A model generated the notes under the pieces. It was given only the letters and a program-made list of their open reading frames with translations, searched no databases and was not told where the DNA came from. Source: Ephemerocybe angulata (lineage: Eukaryota; Basidiomycota; Agaricomycetes; Agaricales; Psathyrellaceae). Taken from it: DNA of 64,000 nt. Of this stretch, positions 1-10,943 are shown in pieces (within the stretch, counting starts at the first letter, position 1; each line of letters begins with the position of its first letter). The stretch lies in assembly GCA_013368325.1 (NCBI GenBank), contig JAACJK010000173.1:297553-361552 (forward strand), read 5' to 3'. Both the position numbers and the translations under genes were made by a program.

Positions 1-1457
1 CGGGGCCTGTGCGGAACGACGCCGGACCACGAGTCACACCGACGCGAGCGTCCTGTTGCAACGGCCGAACGCACCTCCGACGAACGTGAACACGAAGGGA
101 TGCTGGTTGTAGGGAGTTACGGTGAGTATGTACAGACTGTTGCATTGTTTACGACGGTGTACTCACAGAAGGCATCAGAACAACGTGAAGGAAAGACGGG
201 CCTTGAGGCCGGTTAGAAACATCGACACCGGCACAGAGAGCGCTGAGGGTCTGGAATCGAGGTTAGCGCGTGCACTCGTATAAAGCAAACGAATAAACTA
301 ACAATTATATTCGGTCGAAGCCTCGCGCAAGCCATCAACGAACTCCAAAAGTGCCGACTTTCGAGTAGAGCGGCAGCGCCAGGTCGACGAGCAGCGGTTC
401 CGTTGCAGGAGGGTTGCAGGACGGCTATGGGATTTCAAAAAGAGGTCAGTTCTATTCTCGAATGGTAACGATATGACTGACCACAACTTAGACCTTCATA
501 AAGAAGAACTCGACGGAGGTCCGACGCGCCTGACGACGAAAAATCGACGACCATGGAATCGCGCGTCAAGTTCGCGGACGGCCTGGCATAGCCGTGACCT
601 CGAATGGTCGTCCCGTATGTCGTCACGAATGGGCTGGTTTGTCGTAGTAGGGAGTAGCCATGGTACTATGGGTGCACCTACAATAGTAGAAGGATACACA
701 TGGTGGTGAGCAGGATGAAGGAAATGAAAGAATAGGAAGGTGGGCAAGAAGGAATGGGACGGAAAGAATTCGGGGCGGTATATATACTATAATATAGCTG
801 CGGGATGTGACCTGATCCCTGCATCGCGATAGCCACCGTTGTCGCAGAACAAGTTCCTTCCATGGCTGGTTTTCCCCAGCTTCCAGTTTCAAGCCTGAGC
901 TAGGCCTTGCCGTTCTTTCGATAGTGGCTCGAGCATTTTTAGACTTGATATATAGAAGGAGGGTGGCTTGAAGGGCGACAACGATATAAATACCCTTTCT
1001 CTCTCTTCTATAACCAACAGGCTACAAGTCCCTTCAAGTTAACCTTGGGCGTCTTCGACTTATGCAGGACTCGGAGGAGTTCTTCCTAAGTGCGCTATAA
1101 TAAAACCAACTCTAAAACCAGATGAGGATAATATACATACCGGCACTGCACCACACAAGCCCTTCATTCTTCCTTGCTTTTTTTTGTTTCTTTCTCCACT
1201 TCCTCTACTTATCATTGGCCTCGCACACTAGCCCACTCATAACCTTTTGCTGACCAGGATTCACCCTCGCTCCGGCGCTTATCCTCGCTAGTCCTTCCAG
1301 TCCGCCATCACCGTCGCGGCCGGCGCAGGCCATCAATCTAAGCGCCCAATCAATCAGTCACGGTACGGCGCGTCACATTCTTCCTTCCAACCACCACCAC
1401 CACCCCAACCCAAATTCCAAAGAAACGAAAGATTACACCCGATATCGCACCCAAATC
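1..1457. other. Upstream region without a supported gene
   Basis: I found no gene with credible splicing or family resemblance here. All reading frames are short and overlap on both strands. The first ~250 bases could hold the terminal exon of a gene lying outside the window: a minus-strand frame reads SVYILTVTPYNQHPFVFT and then reaches a stop, but nothing confirms it. The last ~500 bases are pyrimidine-rich and should contain the promoter of the following deubiquitinase gene. Confidence 0.4.
985..992 (+). promoter_or_regulatory. TATA-like element (TATAAATA)
   Basis: TATAAATA is followed by a CT-rich tract (ccctttctctctcttc), a common fungal core-promoter arrangement. It lies about 465 bases before the UBP14 start codon, so it serves that gene only if the 5' UTR is long or contains an intron. 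Sequence pattern only. Confidence 0.25.
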
Positions 1458-4400
1458 ATGTCCTGTCCCCATCTCGGCGCCCTGGCCCTCCTCCAACCTC
1501 CCCGCCTGTCCCAGTCCGTTCACAGGGAGGAGTGCACGCAGTGTTTCGACGACCAGGTGCGTGCGCATCGATCTCCGCGTTTATGGTACTCTCAACCATT
1601 TATGATATGTTGTGCGATGGTAGGACTCCCCGCTTGGCATCGATGTGTGCTTGACGTGCTTCAACGGCGGGTGCCTCTCGGCCGACCGACACCACGCCCA
1701 GACACACGTAAAGAAGACAGGGCACAAGTTTGCTCTCAACGTGAAAAGGAAGATCAAGCCATCGAGCCCTAGGGTACGCATCTCCTACCTACAATCGCAT
1801 CTGGTCTTGTTGACGGTATTTTGAAGGGCGACGGCGAAGAACCCCCCGCGAAGATGACGAAACTCGCGATCCTCGAAGAGCGCGAAGAAGACAAGTACGA
1901 CACCTTCACCAGCGTCAAGTGTTGGGAGTGCGATCCGGAGAAGGGAAGGGAGATCCCGCAGGACGTCGTCTCCTCCAACCCTGATGTACGTTCGCTTGCT
2001 TCTCCATTATCCACGTCTTTCAGTGCTTATAAAAACAAAGATTAAGCGCCTCGTCGACGGCGTGATGACTTCGCTTTCCTCAGCGCGCCAGTCCGAAGTC
2101 AAAGCTTGGGAAGAAGAGATCACGCCGTGCGAGCATACTCTCATGCTCGAGCAGTTCGATACCGGCAAGATCGCCGAATCTGGTGCGTCTCAACCTACCC
2201 TTTGCGCCTCGTCGAGTCGTACTAATACTCACTGACCGACAGGCCTCGCGCACTGCAAGTCCTGCGACCTCAAAGAAAACCTCTGGCTCTGCCTAACCTG
2301 CGGATCCCTCGGATGCGGGCGGAAACAGTTCGGCGGCGTCCCTGGGGGCAACGGGCATGGGTTGGAGCATTATGAGCAGACGGGGCACCCCGTCGCTGTG
2401 AAGCTTGGGACGATCACCGCCGAAGGCGAAGCAGGTGAGCGCGGTGATTGAATGAAATTCGTTTCGCGGAGTATGCTCATGTTGCCCGCCAGACATCTAC
2501 TGCTACAAGTGTAACGACGCGAAGCAAGATCCGGAGCTCAAATCGCACCTTGCAGCGTTCGGGATCAACGTCGGGACGTTGACGAAGACCGAGAAGAGTA
2601 TGACCGAGCTGGTGCGTCTCCATCCATGAGCATCGTCTCAGTCACTCACGGCGCCGCAGCAAATCGAACAAAACCTGCGCTACGACTTCTCTCTCCTCAG
2701 CGAGGACGGCCACGCCCTCCAACCCGTCTTCGGCCCCGGCCTCACCGGCCTCGCCAACCTCGGCAACAGCTGCTACATGGCGAGCGTGCTCCAAACCCTC
2801 TTCGCCCTTCCCTCCTTCAAGGCCCGCTACTACGAAGCCTACCACTCCACTCTCGCGAAAGAGCATGCGGAGGAATGCGACGCCGCTCTCCCCGCGGAGT
2901 GCGTTGAGTGTCAGTTGGTGAAGGTCGCTGATGGGCTGCTGAGTGGGCGGTACTCGCATCCGGAGAACACGGCGTCGCTGCCGCCGAGCCATACGAGTGC
3001 TGATAAGTTGCAGCATGAGAGCCCGACGCCTGTATTCCAGAAGGGTGTGCGGCCCATGGGGTTCAAGAGGCTCGTTGGGAAGGGCCATGAGGAGTTTGCG
3101 ACGATGAGGCAGCAGGACTCGGAAGAGTTCTTTACGTGGTTGATCAGCGTTATCCGGCGCGATTTGAAGAAATATGAGGGGAGGGGCGGGGTGAGGGCGG
3201 AGGATCCGACGGCGGTGTTTAGTTATGCGTTGGAGCAGCGGTTGATGTGTGGTGAGTGTAAGAGGGTGCGGTATAGGAGGGACGAGCAGGACGTTGTGAG
3301 TGTTGCTGTGCCTGCGAATGTGAAGCCGGCGAGTCAGAGTGGGGATGCGATGAATGTGGATGAGGAGAAGAAGACGGAGTATGAAGAGGTGGAGTTGACG
3401 AAGTGTTTGGAGGGGTTGCTGGGGACTGAGGCGTTGGAGTATGCGTGTCCGGCTTGTGCGAAGAACGTCGTGGCGCTCAAGTGAGTTTCTATCTATTCTA
3501 CACCACATTGTTGAAGTAGAGGCTGATTGGGGCTTTTGGGAGAAAGGCAGACGAAGTTCGCGTCGTTCCCTGAGGTGTTGGTTGTACACGCCAAGAAATT
3601 CCAGCTAGTAAACTGGGTCCCAGCCAAGCTCGGTACGCCCCTCTCTCTCCCCCTCTCCTTCCTCCAATACCAAACCTAACTCGCGTTTCCTCTAGACATT
3701 CCGATCATCCTCCCCAAAGACAACCTCCTCGAGTTCACCGAGGCACACCTCGGAAGCGGGCTCAAGGAGGGTGAAGAGCCGCTGCCCGAGGATACTGGGA
3801 ATGCTTCAGCAGGAGGAGGGGGAGGGGGGTTGCCGGAGTTCAATGAAGCTGCGTTGGAGCAGTTGCAGATGATGGGGTTCCCGCTTGTGCGGTGTCAGAA
3901 GGCGCTGCTTGCGACGGGGAATGCGGATGCGGAGGCGGCGATGGGGTGGTTGTTTGAGCATATGGAGGATGCAGGTCAGTTATCTCCCATCTTATGTGTA
4001 GTGGCTTGTGTCGCTGTGGGCCGACGTGATGCTGATTGGGGGTTTGGGCTGTGTGCCATTTAGATATCGATGATCCTATTGTGGCGAAGACTTCGACTGG
4101 TGGAGCTGCTGAGCCGAGTGCGGAGATGGTGGGGATGTTGGCTGATATGGGGTTCACGAGTGCGCAGGCGAGGAAGGCGTTGAAGGAAACTGTGCGTGCC
4201 TCCCTCCCAACTCACATTACGTCGTCACTGACCTATTCTTCCACAGTCGGGCGACGCCGAACGCGCAGTCGAATGGCTCTTCAGCCACCCAGACGACACC
4301 GGAGAAGACACCTCCCCATCCGCCACCGCATCTTCTTCCTCTGCGGCACCGGCGAAGTTGCCTGGCTCGACCGAGGTGCCGGTGAAGTACCGCCTCAAGG

Positions 4401-4588
4401 CGTTCATCTCGCACAAGGGCCCGTCGGTGCACTCGGGGCACTACGTGGCGCACATCCGCGTGGAGGTGGCGGGGGATTGCGATGAGGGGTGGGTGCTGTT
4501 TAATGATGAGAAGGTTGTGAAGGCGGATCGGGAGAGTGTGAGGGAGTTGAAGCGGTTGGCTTATTTGTATTTCTTTGAGAGGGTTTGA
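1458..4588 (+). CDS. UBP14: Ubiquitin C-terminal hydrolase UBP14 / USP5 (isopeptidase T) family
   Basis: Deubiquitinase that disassembles free, unanchored polyubiquitin chains so that ubiquitin is recycled for the proteasome pathway. Eleven exons fit exactly: 1458-1556, 1624-1773, 1827-1985, 2047-2182, 2243-2434, 2493-2611, 2660-3480, 3547-3632, 3696-3974, 4064-4191, 4247-4588. They total 2511 nt (836 aa), the usual size for the family. The product starts MSCPHL as fungal UBP14 proteins do. A ZnF-UBP domain follows ([23 protein letters not shown]), then the catalytic Cys box ([19 protein letters not shown]), two UBA domains ([18 protein letters not shown] and [18 protein letters not shown]), and the catalytic His box near the C terminus ([11 protein letters not shown]). 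Domain order ZnF-Cys-UBA-UBA-His is diagnostic. Nothing looks truncated. Confidence 0.95.
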
Positions 4589-5271
4589 GGTGTTCGTTCG
4601 GATGGAGGGGGGAATGGAATTGGCATTGGAGTTCTGAATGTATTTGTATTGGATGGTTGCCCTGGTGGGATTTGCTTGTGATGAATTCGATTGTATATCT
4701 CACCCGGCGTCGAAGCGAAGACTGGAGTTGGAGACAGGCAGTGACTCACAGACAGAGTCCTTTGGGCGAGCAGGGGACTAGAACTAGGCAAGCGAACTGA
4801 AAGTCTTATCACGAGCGAGGTTGGTTTAAGCGCCCGCTAAGCGCGCGCATTGAAGACTAAGTACAACGGGAGAAGCTACTTGAAAGCGGGAAAGCAGCGT
4901 AGATTGAGTAGGTGCATAGTAGATAGTACATCTTTACTTATGTGAGAAGAGAGACGGAGTGGGGTGAGTGCGAGCCAACGTGTATATGGCCGAAGCCGAG
5001 GATGACCTTGGTGCCACGAGTAAAGTAGTGGGGGAGGGGAGTTGGCGCGGGTCTACGCTATTAGGAAGAGGCAATTTGGGATGGTAGACGAGGCGAGCCA
5101 GAAGGCGAGCATGTGGTAGTACAAAAGTGTTTGAGCTTATTCCGAACTTATTCGCGGTTCAATTCCAATCTGCGGCAAGAGTAAGATCCCAGATGAGGTC
5201 AGAAAGTAGAGAGACAGCGGAGTGGAAGCGTACCGTGGCGTGATGGGGACCTTCGAAGGGGGGCGGGGCAT
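4589..5271. other. Intergenic region between convergent genes
   Basis: This stretch lies between the 3' ends of UBP14 and the minus-strand gene that follows. No coding frame with splice support was found. It contains TTTAAGCGCCCGCTAAGCGC around 4825-4844, a relative of the TTTAGCGCCC motif that recurs elsewhere in the window. Otherwise it looks like 3' UTR and spacer. Confidence 0.4.
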
Positions 5272-7600
5272 CTACTTCTCGTAGTATTCGTCCTCTTCGT
5301 AGATGTCGGAGCTCGTCGTCGAGTTCTTCGAACGGGTAGACCGGGCTCTGGGTTCCCTTGAAAATCCAAAGGCACTCCCGAAGGAGGCCCTGGTCTGGGC
5401 CTGCTCGCTGCTCTCGGGAGCCTCGGGAGAGACAACGGGTGCGGTCAATACGGCGGGTATGGGTTGCTGGGAATACTGGGCCTGGCTCGCGTCGTGTCTA
5501 GAACCCGTTGCACCCGGGTTAGTGCGAGGACCTCTGTTCCTCGGGCTGGGAGGGGGGCTGTATCGTAAATTGTCAACCTCGTATGTGGAGTCTTGTAGTG
5601 GGCGCTTAAGGCTTACAGTGACGCGGATCTGAGATAGATTGCATGAGATTAGCGTTGCGACTCGCAATAGGCGGGAGAAAGACTTACTGAGGCACTGGGA
5701 GTGGCATTAATGCTACACTCCTTTGGTACGTATTCCCCTCGAACTGCTGGGCAAACGGCGGGCTAGTATGATGCGATGGTGTTTGAAGTCGGTAAAGTAC
5801 TTGATAGGACCGAAAGTGAGGGCTTACATGGGGCGCCGCTGTGTGGTGCTGCTATAGGTATCAGCAGAACGAGACTGGCCCAGTCTGGGGGCCCCGGCCC
5901 TCGGGAGCGTCGCGCTGCACAAATATACGTGACCTTCCGGCCAATTTTTGGTCACAGGAGGTAACAGACTGCGTACCTGAGAGGAAGCCATCTGAAAGTG
6001 CCACTGGTTAGTCAATAAGGACGAACTTAACGTAGCTGATAGTGCTTACTCCTGAGGCTGCTGCTCAAAGGCGGGTCTAAAGGATCCATCGGAATGAGTT
6101 TGGGAACTAGAAGCTGGCGTACTCCACTCACGGGGAGCCGTGGGCGCTTGGCGTAGCGGCATATTGGGGAGCACTGTGGAAGGGGTAGGAGTCGTTTGTA
6201 AAGCTTCATGTGTGTTGATAGGACTGGGAAGAGAAAGATCGCACGTACCCATGCATCCCTGACGTAGGGAGCGCTGGCTGGGGAGGGGCCCTGAAGGCGG
6301 CCCAGAGCGATGTAAGGATAACAGTAAGCTACTATGGAGGCTACGGCGATGTGCTTACATATTGTCTGATTGTTGGCTCGCATACTGGGAACTGAAAAGG
6401 TTTTAGCATAGTCTCGAGCGACAGACCATTAGAATCTCTCGTAGAACGCACTTGAAAGCAGGCTGACTAGCCATACCCTGTCTAATAGGCAAAGCCGTGA
6501 TTCCGTGAGTCGCGTGCAACGAGCTATGCTAGTGGGATGCGTACCGATTCTGGTAAACAGGTGTCTGCTGGTTCGACGCCAGACGAGCGCCAGTTCTATA
6601 GCAGAGAATGAGCGTGACCTCCCAGCTCTACGCAGGGCAGTTAACATACCTCGAACTCGTAGGAGAATTGAAGGTGATCCTGTTGAAATTTCCATCATCA
6701 ACGCTTCATAAAGGTACGAGAGAAGAGACGAAAGACAAACCGAGAGGACCAGGGTGCCTCTACGCCACGTGTGGAAGGCCTGGAGCTTGACGTTGAGTAG
6801 CAATGCCAATATGTTGGACAACGAAAGGAGGATGTATCACGTACGGAGAGTGTGCAGCCCCGGAACGGGGGCTCCCTCCTCGAGGAGCCGGTTGCCCGGC
6901 TGGGGTAGGATTGCCAGCCTGTTATTTGTGGGGGTTGAGTTTACATACCAGAGGATACACATTGAAGACACGCACTTGCGCAACGGCGCGTCGAAACTGA
7001 GAGATAGAGTTCCGAGATTCTTGATTCATGCTTCGGATCTCTTGAATTATTCTGTCTAACTCTGCGTGGGCAGATGCGCGCTGGAGAAAGGGTGTCAGGA
7101 CAGCGCAACCAGGTAAATCGCCGTCGAGGGACGGGCAACATCAAACGTACGTTCATGAGATCATCGACAGCTTCCCTCAGTTTATCCAATCTGCCGTCGA
7201 CCCTCGAAGTAGCGAACGGTTCGAAAAGAAAGTCCTTGGCTGCGGCCCAAAATGGGCCCTTCTGCTTCTCGCTGCTATCGAAAACTCTCTTGAAATCTCT
7301 CTGCTGTCTCAAAGCGTTTTTCAGAGAAGCAGAAAGCGCTTTCTGACCTGCGGGATCGCCCCACTTTGTAAGAGCCTCCTGTACGGAACTAATGGATTCG
7401 TCAAGTTTGTCAACAGAAAGCAGCATTGGTTCCTCCTCGTCTTTACTGTCCTCGGCGGGCCGAGAGCATGGGGCCTCTTGCGGAGGAGGGCTAGAGCCTG
7501 AGTCTGAGGGCTGGTTTGGAAGAGGGGTAGAGTCTGACGACTGGTTGGGCGGAGGGGTAGAGTCTGAGGGCTGTTTGGGAGGAGGAGTAGAATTAGACAT
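5272..7600 (-). CDS. Orphan multi-exon protein with Pro-rich repeats and acidic Tyr-rich tail
   Basis: I do not recognise this family. The start is placed at MSNSTPPP (7600) because exon 1 (7151-7600, 450 nt) then ends in phase 0 at a GTACGT donor. Exon 1 holds three 10-residue repeats (STPPPNQSSD type, 30 bp period) and then a helical stretch with KALSASLKNALRQQRDFKR. Exon 2 (about 6952-7090) encodes a probable coiled coil (ELDRIIQEIRSMNQESRNSI). Several short Ser/Pro/Gly-rich exons follow, whose borders I could not fix. The last exon ends SSDIYEEDEYYEK, acidic and tyrosine-rich. The string of tiny low-complexity exons suggests a scaffold-like, largely disordered protein. Splicing between 5670 and 6900 is uncertain. 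Confidence 0.55.
7501..7600 (-). repeat. 30-bp in-frame tandem repeat
   Basis: Three units with a 30 bp period (the shared agtctga at 7501, 7531 and 7561 on the plus strand) encode STPPPNQSSD-like decapeptides at the N terminus of the orphan protein. Copy number could vary between strains. Confidence 0.75.
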
Positions 7601-7771
7601 AATATTGAGGCACGAATGGGAGTAGATGTTGTGAAAACTGGGGCTCAGTGAACGATATATCTGCGGGGCCCAAGTTGCTGGCTTTATAAGGGAAGGGAGC
7701 CTGGCCCCGCAATATTGAGTCATTAATCATTTGCCTAAATAAGTTTATCTAGATGCCTGTGGCCACTGAGT

Positions 7772-9083
7772 CTACATTGGGTTCAACACCCCAAGACGAA
7801 TCAGCCACCTCAGCAGGGTGCCGTACCCACGCAATGGCCACACGCGGCGACTTCGGGAGAAGTATCCAATATCTTGGGACAAGGAGTGGACCTCCCTGGC
7901 TACTTCTTCAGCGGTTGGACGCATGGTTGGATCTGCCTCAATCATTTTCTGAGCCACAGATCTCAGTTTGTCGATCGTTTCGTCTGGTTCATAATTCTAC
8001 AGGTATCGAAGGTATATTAGCCAAACAAGGAAGAATATAAGAACATTGTTATCACGTACGTTGTAGTAATGGAGGAGCACATTGCCTAGATGATAAACGT
8101 CCACCGGAAATGGGTCGTATGGCTCTGTGAGCGACATCTCCGGCACCGACGTGTCTTGTCCATATATTCCCAAAAGGCGTACTCCTGTATTCGTAGTGAA
8201 CTTTCTGGAGTACCCAAAATCAATGGCATAATAATGGTTTGGTCGTGCTGACCACCTGCTACGCCACTTCGGACCTCCTTTGAAGCCTTCTCGTCGCCCA
8301 TCGGGAGCCGAGGCAGGATCCCACGGATGAGTGCCCCCTGGAATAATTTTTGTCGTGTCAATCATGATATTGAAGCGACAGAAGTCCCTGCAGATTATTA
8401 GTGTTGCTGGCCATGGCTCTTAATAAGAAGCTCGTACCGATGTGCAATATGATGGGCATGCAAAAATCAAGACACTTGAATCATTGGATTGGTTTCTGTT
8501 AATGGGGGGCCATGTATATTGACGCACCTCCGTAAGTTGAATAGCAATCTCCAGCAGTTCCCCAGCATGCCGAAAAGGTAGCTTGTTATTTTCATAAAGA
8601 AGCGGCATGACGATCAGAACATGCGTTTCGCAAGCAGGGATGAGTATCACGTCCAGAAGGGGAACACAGTGATTTCTCAGGTCCTTTGTTTGAGGAGGAG
8701 AAGACACAAAGATCGAGATAGACAGCTCCTCAGACGCTGTCGGGATGTGCTTCAACACAACTTTCTTCCCATCTGCCACACGGATTGCGTCGACGAGCCC
8801 CGGATACTGTGATGAAGTGATTAGAGCGCTGCGGCCAGGAACTTGAACTATATTTATGACCCACGGCTTGAATCGAATCTTCTGGCGGGTAATCCAGTGC
8901 ATTGACATCCAACCCTTGCCACGAGGGCACCCAATCGGGGTGGTACCTGGGCCTCAAGGCGTATCCGCGCTGCAGAAGAAAGTGGTAGTTTTGCACCCAT
9001 CTTTCTTCATCCTCCTCGAGGAGACAGTCCATGAATACTTTGGACTTGTTCTCCTCCTTAACAGTCGAGTGAAACAGGTTCAT
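7772..9083 (-). CDS. Fungal protein kinase-like protein, catalytic-loop frame disturbed
   Basis: Protein-kinase fold of a type expanded in mushrooms. The N-terminal signature RGYALRPRYHPDWVPSW lies upstream of the domain. An intron (GTGGGT...CACAG with a CTAAT branch point) joins PEDSIQA to YPGLVDAIRVADGKKVVLK, where VVLK carries the ATP-binding lysine. Then follow the hinge, the catalytic loop HRDFCRFNIMID (split by an intron, CATCG|GAC), IDFGYSRK with the DFG triad, PFPVDVYHLGN, and the terminal RPTAEEVA helix; the gene ends at 7772. The segment just before the loop would read FLHAHHIAHRD but is preceded by an in-frame TGA (around 8470) with no usable AG acceptor between. The gene therefore looks frameshifted at a T5 run, or uses a splice I cannot see. 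The start at MNLFHS (9083) is a choice; an upstream ATG at 9176 is also open. Confidence 0.7.
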
Positions 9084-9589
9084 TGAGCTGCGAATGGTAC
9101 AAGGTGCATGAGTGTGACTGTGTGAAGTGGTTGAAGCTAAGGAAGGTCGGGTTTGATGCGTTGTGTGCCATGTCAAATATGATTAGATCAATTTGATGGG
9201 CGGATTCGGCGGAGGTTCAACAACTTGGTGTTCAAGGCTTTGACACGACCTTTATCGCCACTTTCCGTCAATTAGCCCAGAGAAAAAATAATACAAAATT
9301 AATCTTCTTAACCCTCGAGTGGGTCAAATACTCTGCATTCCAAGCGCAGGGCGTTTCTGCCTTGTTTCTGTCCGTCCGAGTACTGGCACTAGGAGAGCTT
9401 GATACATAGGTAACTGCGACGATAGAATTCTGGGGTTCAAACTGGTTAAAATGAGGCTGATGTGTATTGACACTCATATTAAACACGAAATCTACGAGCC
9501 CCATACGGTTATATGTGCGTGTATGTGCCTGGCGAAACAAATCGATAATCATCCTCGCATAATCCACGCCTCGCATCGTTGACGGCTTC

Positions 9590-10080
9590 TACCACCAAGA
9601 CGAATCAACAGCTTCAGAAGAAACAGTAACCAATATCCCTGGGACAGATACTTCGTCTTCGGGAGAAATACCACAACCGTTTCTGATTTAAACTAAAGAC
9701 CTTAGCCGCTGCTGCTTCTTGTTCTGAAGGGCGCAGTTTTGGATATATCTGCGTCGTGCCACCAATCTCTGTTGAGCAATGGTTCAGTTTGCGGATATTC
9801 CTGGAGAGCATTCTAGAGCCCATATTCAGATTCTATATGAGTTCATGGCTGAGAGACTCTCGGAGCAAAAAGTCAGTAGCATATTTTCAAGGTGGTAAAC
9901 ATTTAGTAAAGGGGATGAGTTGCAAGGCACCCGGGCCGTCAAAGACCTCTCCGGAACAGATACATCCTGACTGCATGTGCCGTTTATCCAGAACTGGAAG
10001 ATTAATGATTTTCAATATCCAAGACTCGAAAGGGGATGTGTCCGTGTCCGAATGTGCAGAGTATGGAACGAACCACAAGG
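9590..10080 (-). pseudogene. Decayed copy of the neighbouring kinase
   Basis: The minus strand carries scrambled remains of the C lobe of the kinase next door. A frame at 9614-9740 reads LRPSEQEAAAAKVFSLNQ followed by YFSRRRS, matching MRPTAEEVAREVHSLSQ and YFSRSRR of the intact gene; a +1 frame then continues LLIRLGG like LLRWLIRLG. At about 9890-9975 another frame reads GQDVSVPERSL and then NVYHLEN, matching GQDTSVPEMSL and DVYHLGN. Stops and frameshifts break the rest. It is a tandem duplicate in decay, in the same orientation as its sister. Confidence 0.7.
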
Positions 10081-10639
10081 CCCTGCCAAACGGAGTTCTT
10101 TTTTACATAGCGTATATTCAAGGGTTCAAATGTGTAGACGTAGATATTCGAAAGAGCCACTGGCCCTTTCATACGCTATCTATCATGATCAATCAATCGC
10201 GAACTCAAGAAGCTGGTAATCGAGCGGGCTTTCTTCATTAGGCGCTGATCATAGTATCCGAAGTATCACCCCATGTATCCTCTTCTGGTTCAAGAGAAAT
10301 CATTGGCTCGACATTGCTAATAACCCGGCAGTCGTATGTTGAACATGAGGCCATGTACACAGCACGGGTTCATTCGATCGCGAAGCCCCTGAAATGCCAC
10401 TCATCTGGCACAGAAGACGAGAACTTAAACCTGTTTGACAGGGGTGCCTCGTGTCGCCGAAGAGCCACAACATGTGGCATGTGTAACGGGAGTAGGATCA
10501 ATGGTGGTTGGTTGTTTCGCCAGCTCCTCAACACTAATTTCGACAATTGCTGTTAAGCGCCCGCGGGACGCGCTGACAAAAGCAGGGTATTTTGCGCGTC
10601 CCAAGCGGTACTGTAGGCTGCTAGAGCCATGAGTATGTA

Positions 10640-10723
10640 TCGGGTATGGTGTAACGGCTAACATTGCCGCCTCTCATCATCGAGTGATCGCGGCAGCTCG
10701 GGGTTCGATTCCCCGTACCCGAA
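10640..10723 (+). tRNA. tRNA-Glu (CTC) with a short intron
   Basis: The acceptor stem TCGGGTA pairs perfectly with TACCCGA. The T arm contains GGGGTTCGATTCCCC. The anticodon stem GCCGC/GCGGC carries a loop with CTCTCA, which puts anticodon CTC at positions 34-36, and a 12-13 nt intron directly after position 37, the canonical place. A TTTTT tract follows immediately as RNA polymerase III terminator. The 84 bp span includes the discriminator base. Confidence 0.92.
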
Positions 10724-10943
10724 TTTTTGGACAGTTTTACTCCGGTCATCGTGGTCCATACATAGTCTTCAACTACCGTCTATCATTATGTCTCTATACC
10801 GGACTCGTGACGAGGCTTGAGAGACACAATTCATCTATACGACATGTGAAGTACTTAGAGATCGCTGCCGAACCCCGCAACGGGCGCTCGCAAGGTTCGC
10901 AAGGATATGCAAGACTGTACAACATTAATTCTACCAGAACTAA

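Noticed and set aside
1350..1568. Minus-strand 72-codon frame overlapping the UBP14 start
   Set aside because: Gly/Val-rich low-complexity shadow of a CA-rich 5' UTR.
2642..3589. Long (315-codon) minus-strand open frame
   Set aside because: Arg/Leu/His-rich shadow of the UBP14 catalytic exon; the plus strand carries the known domain.
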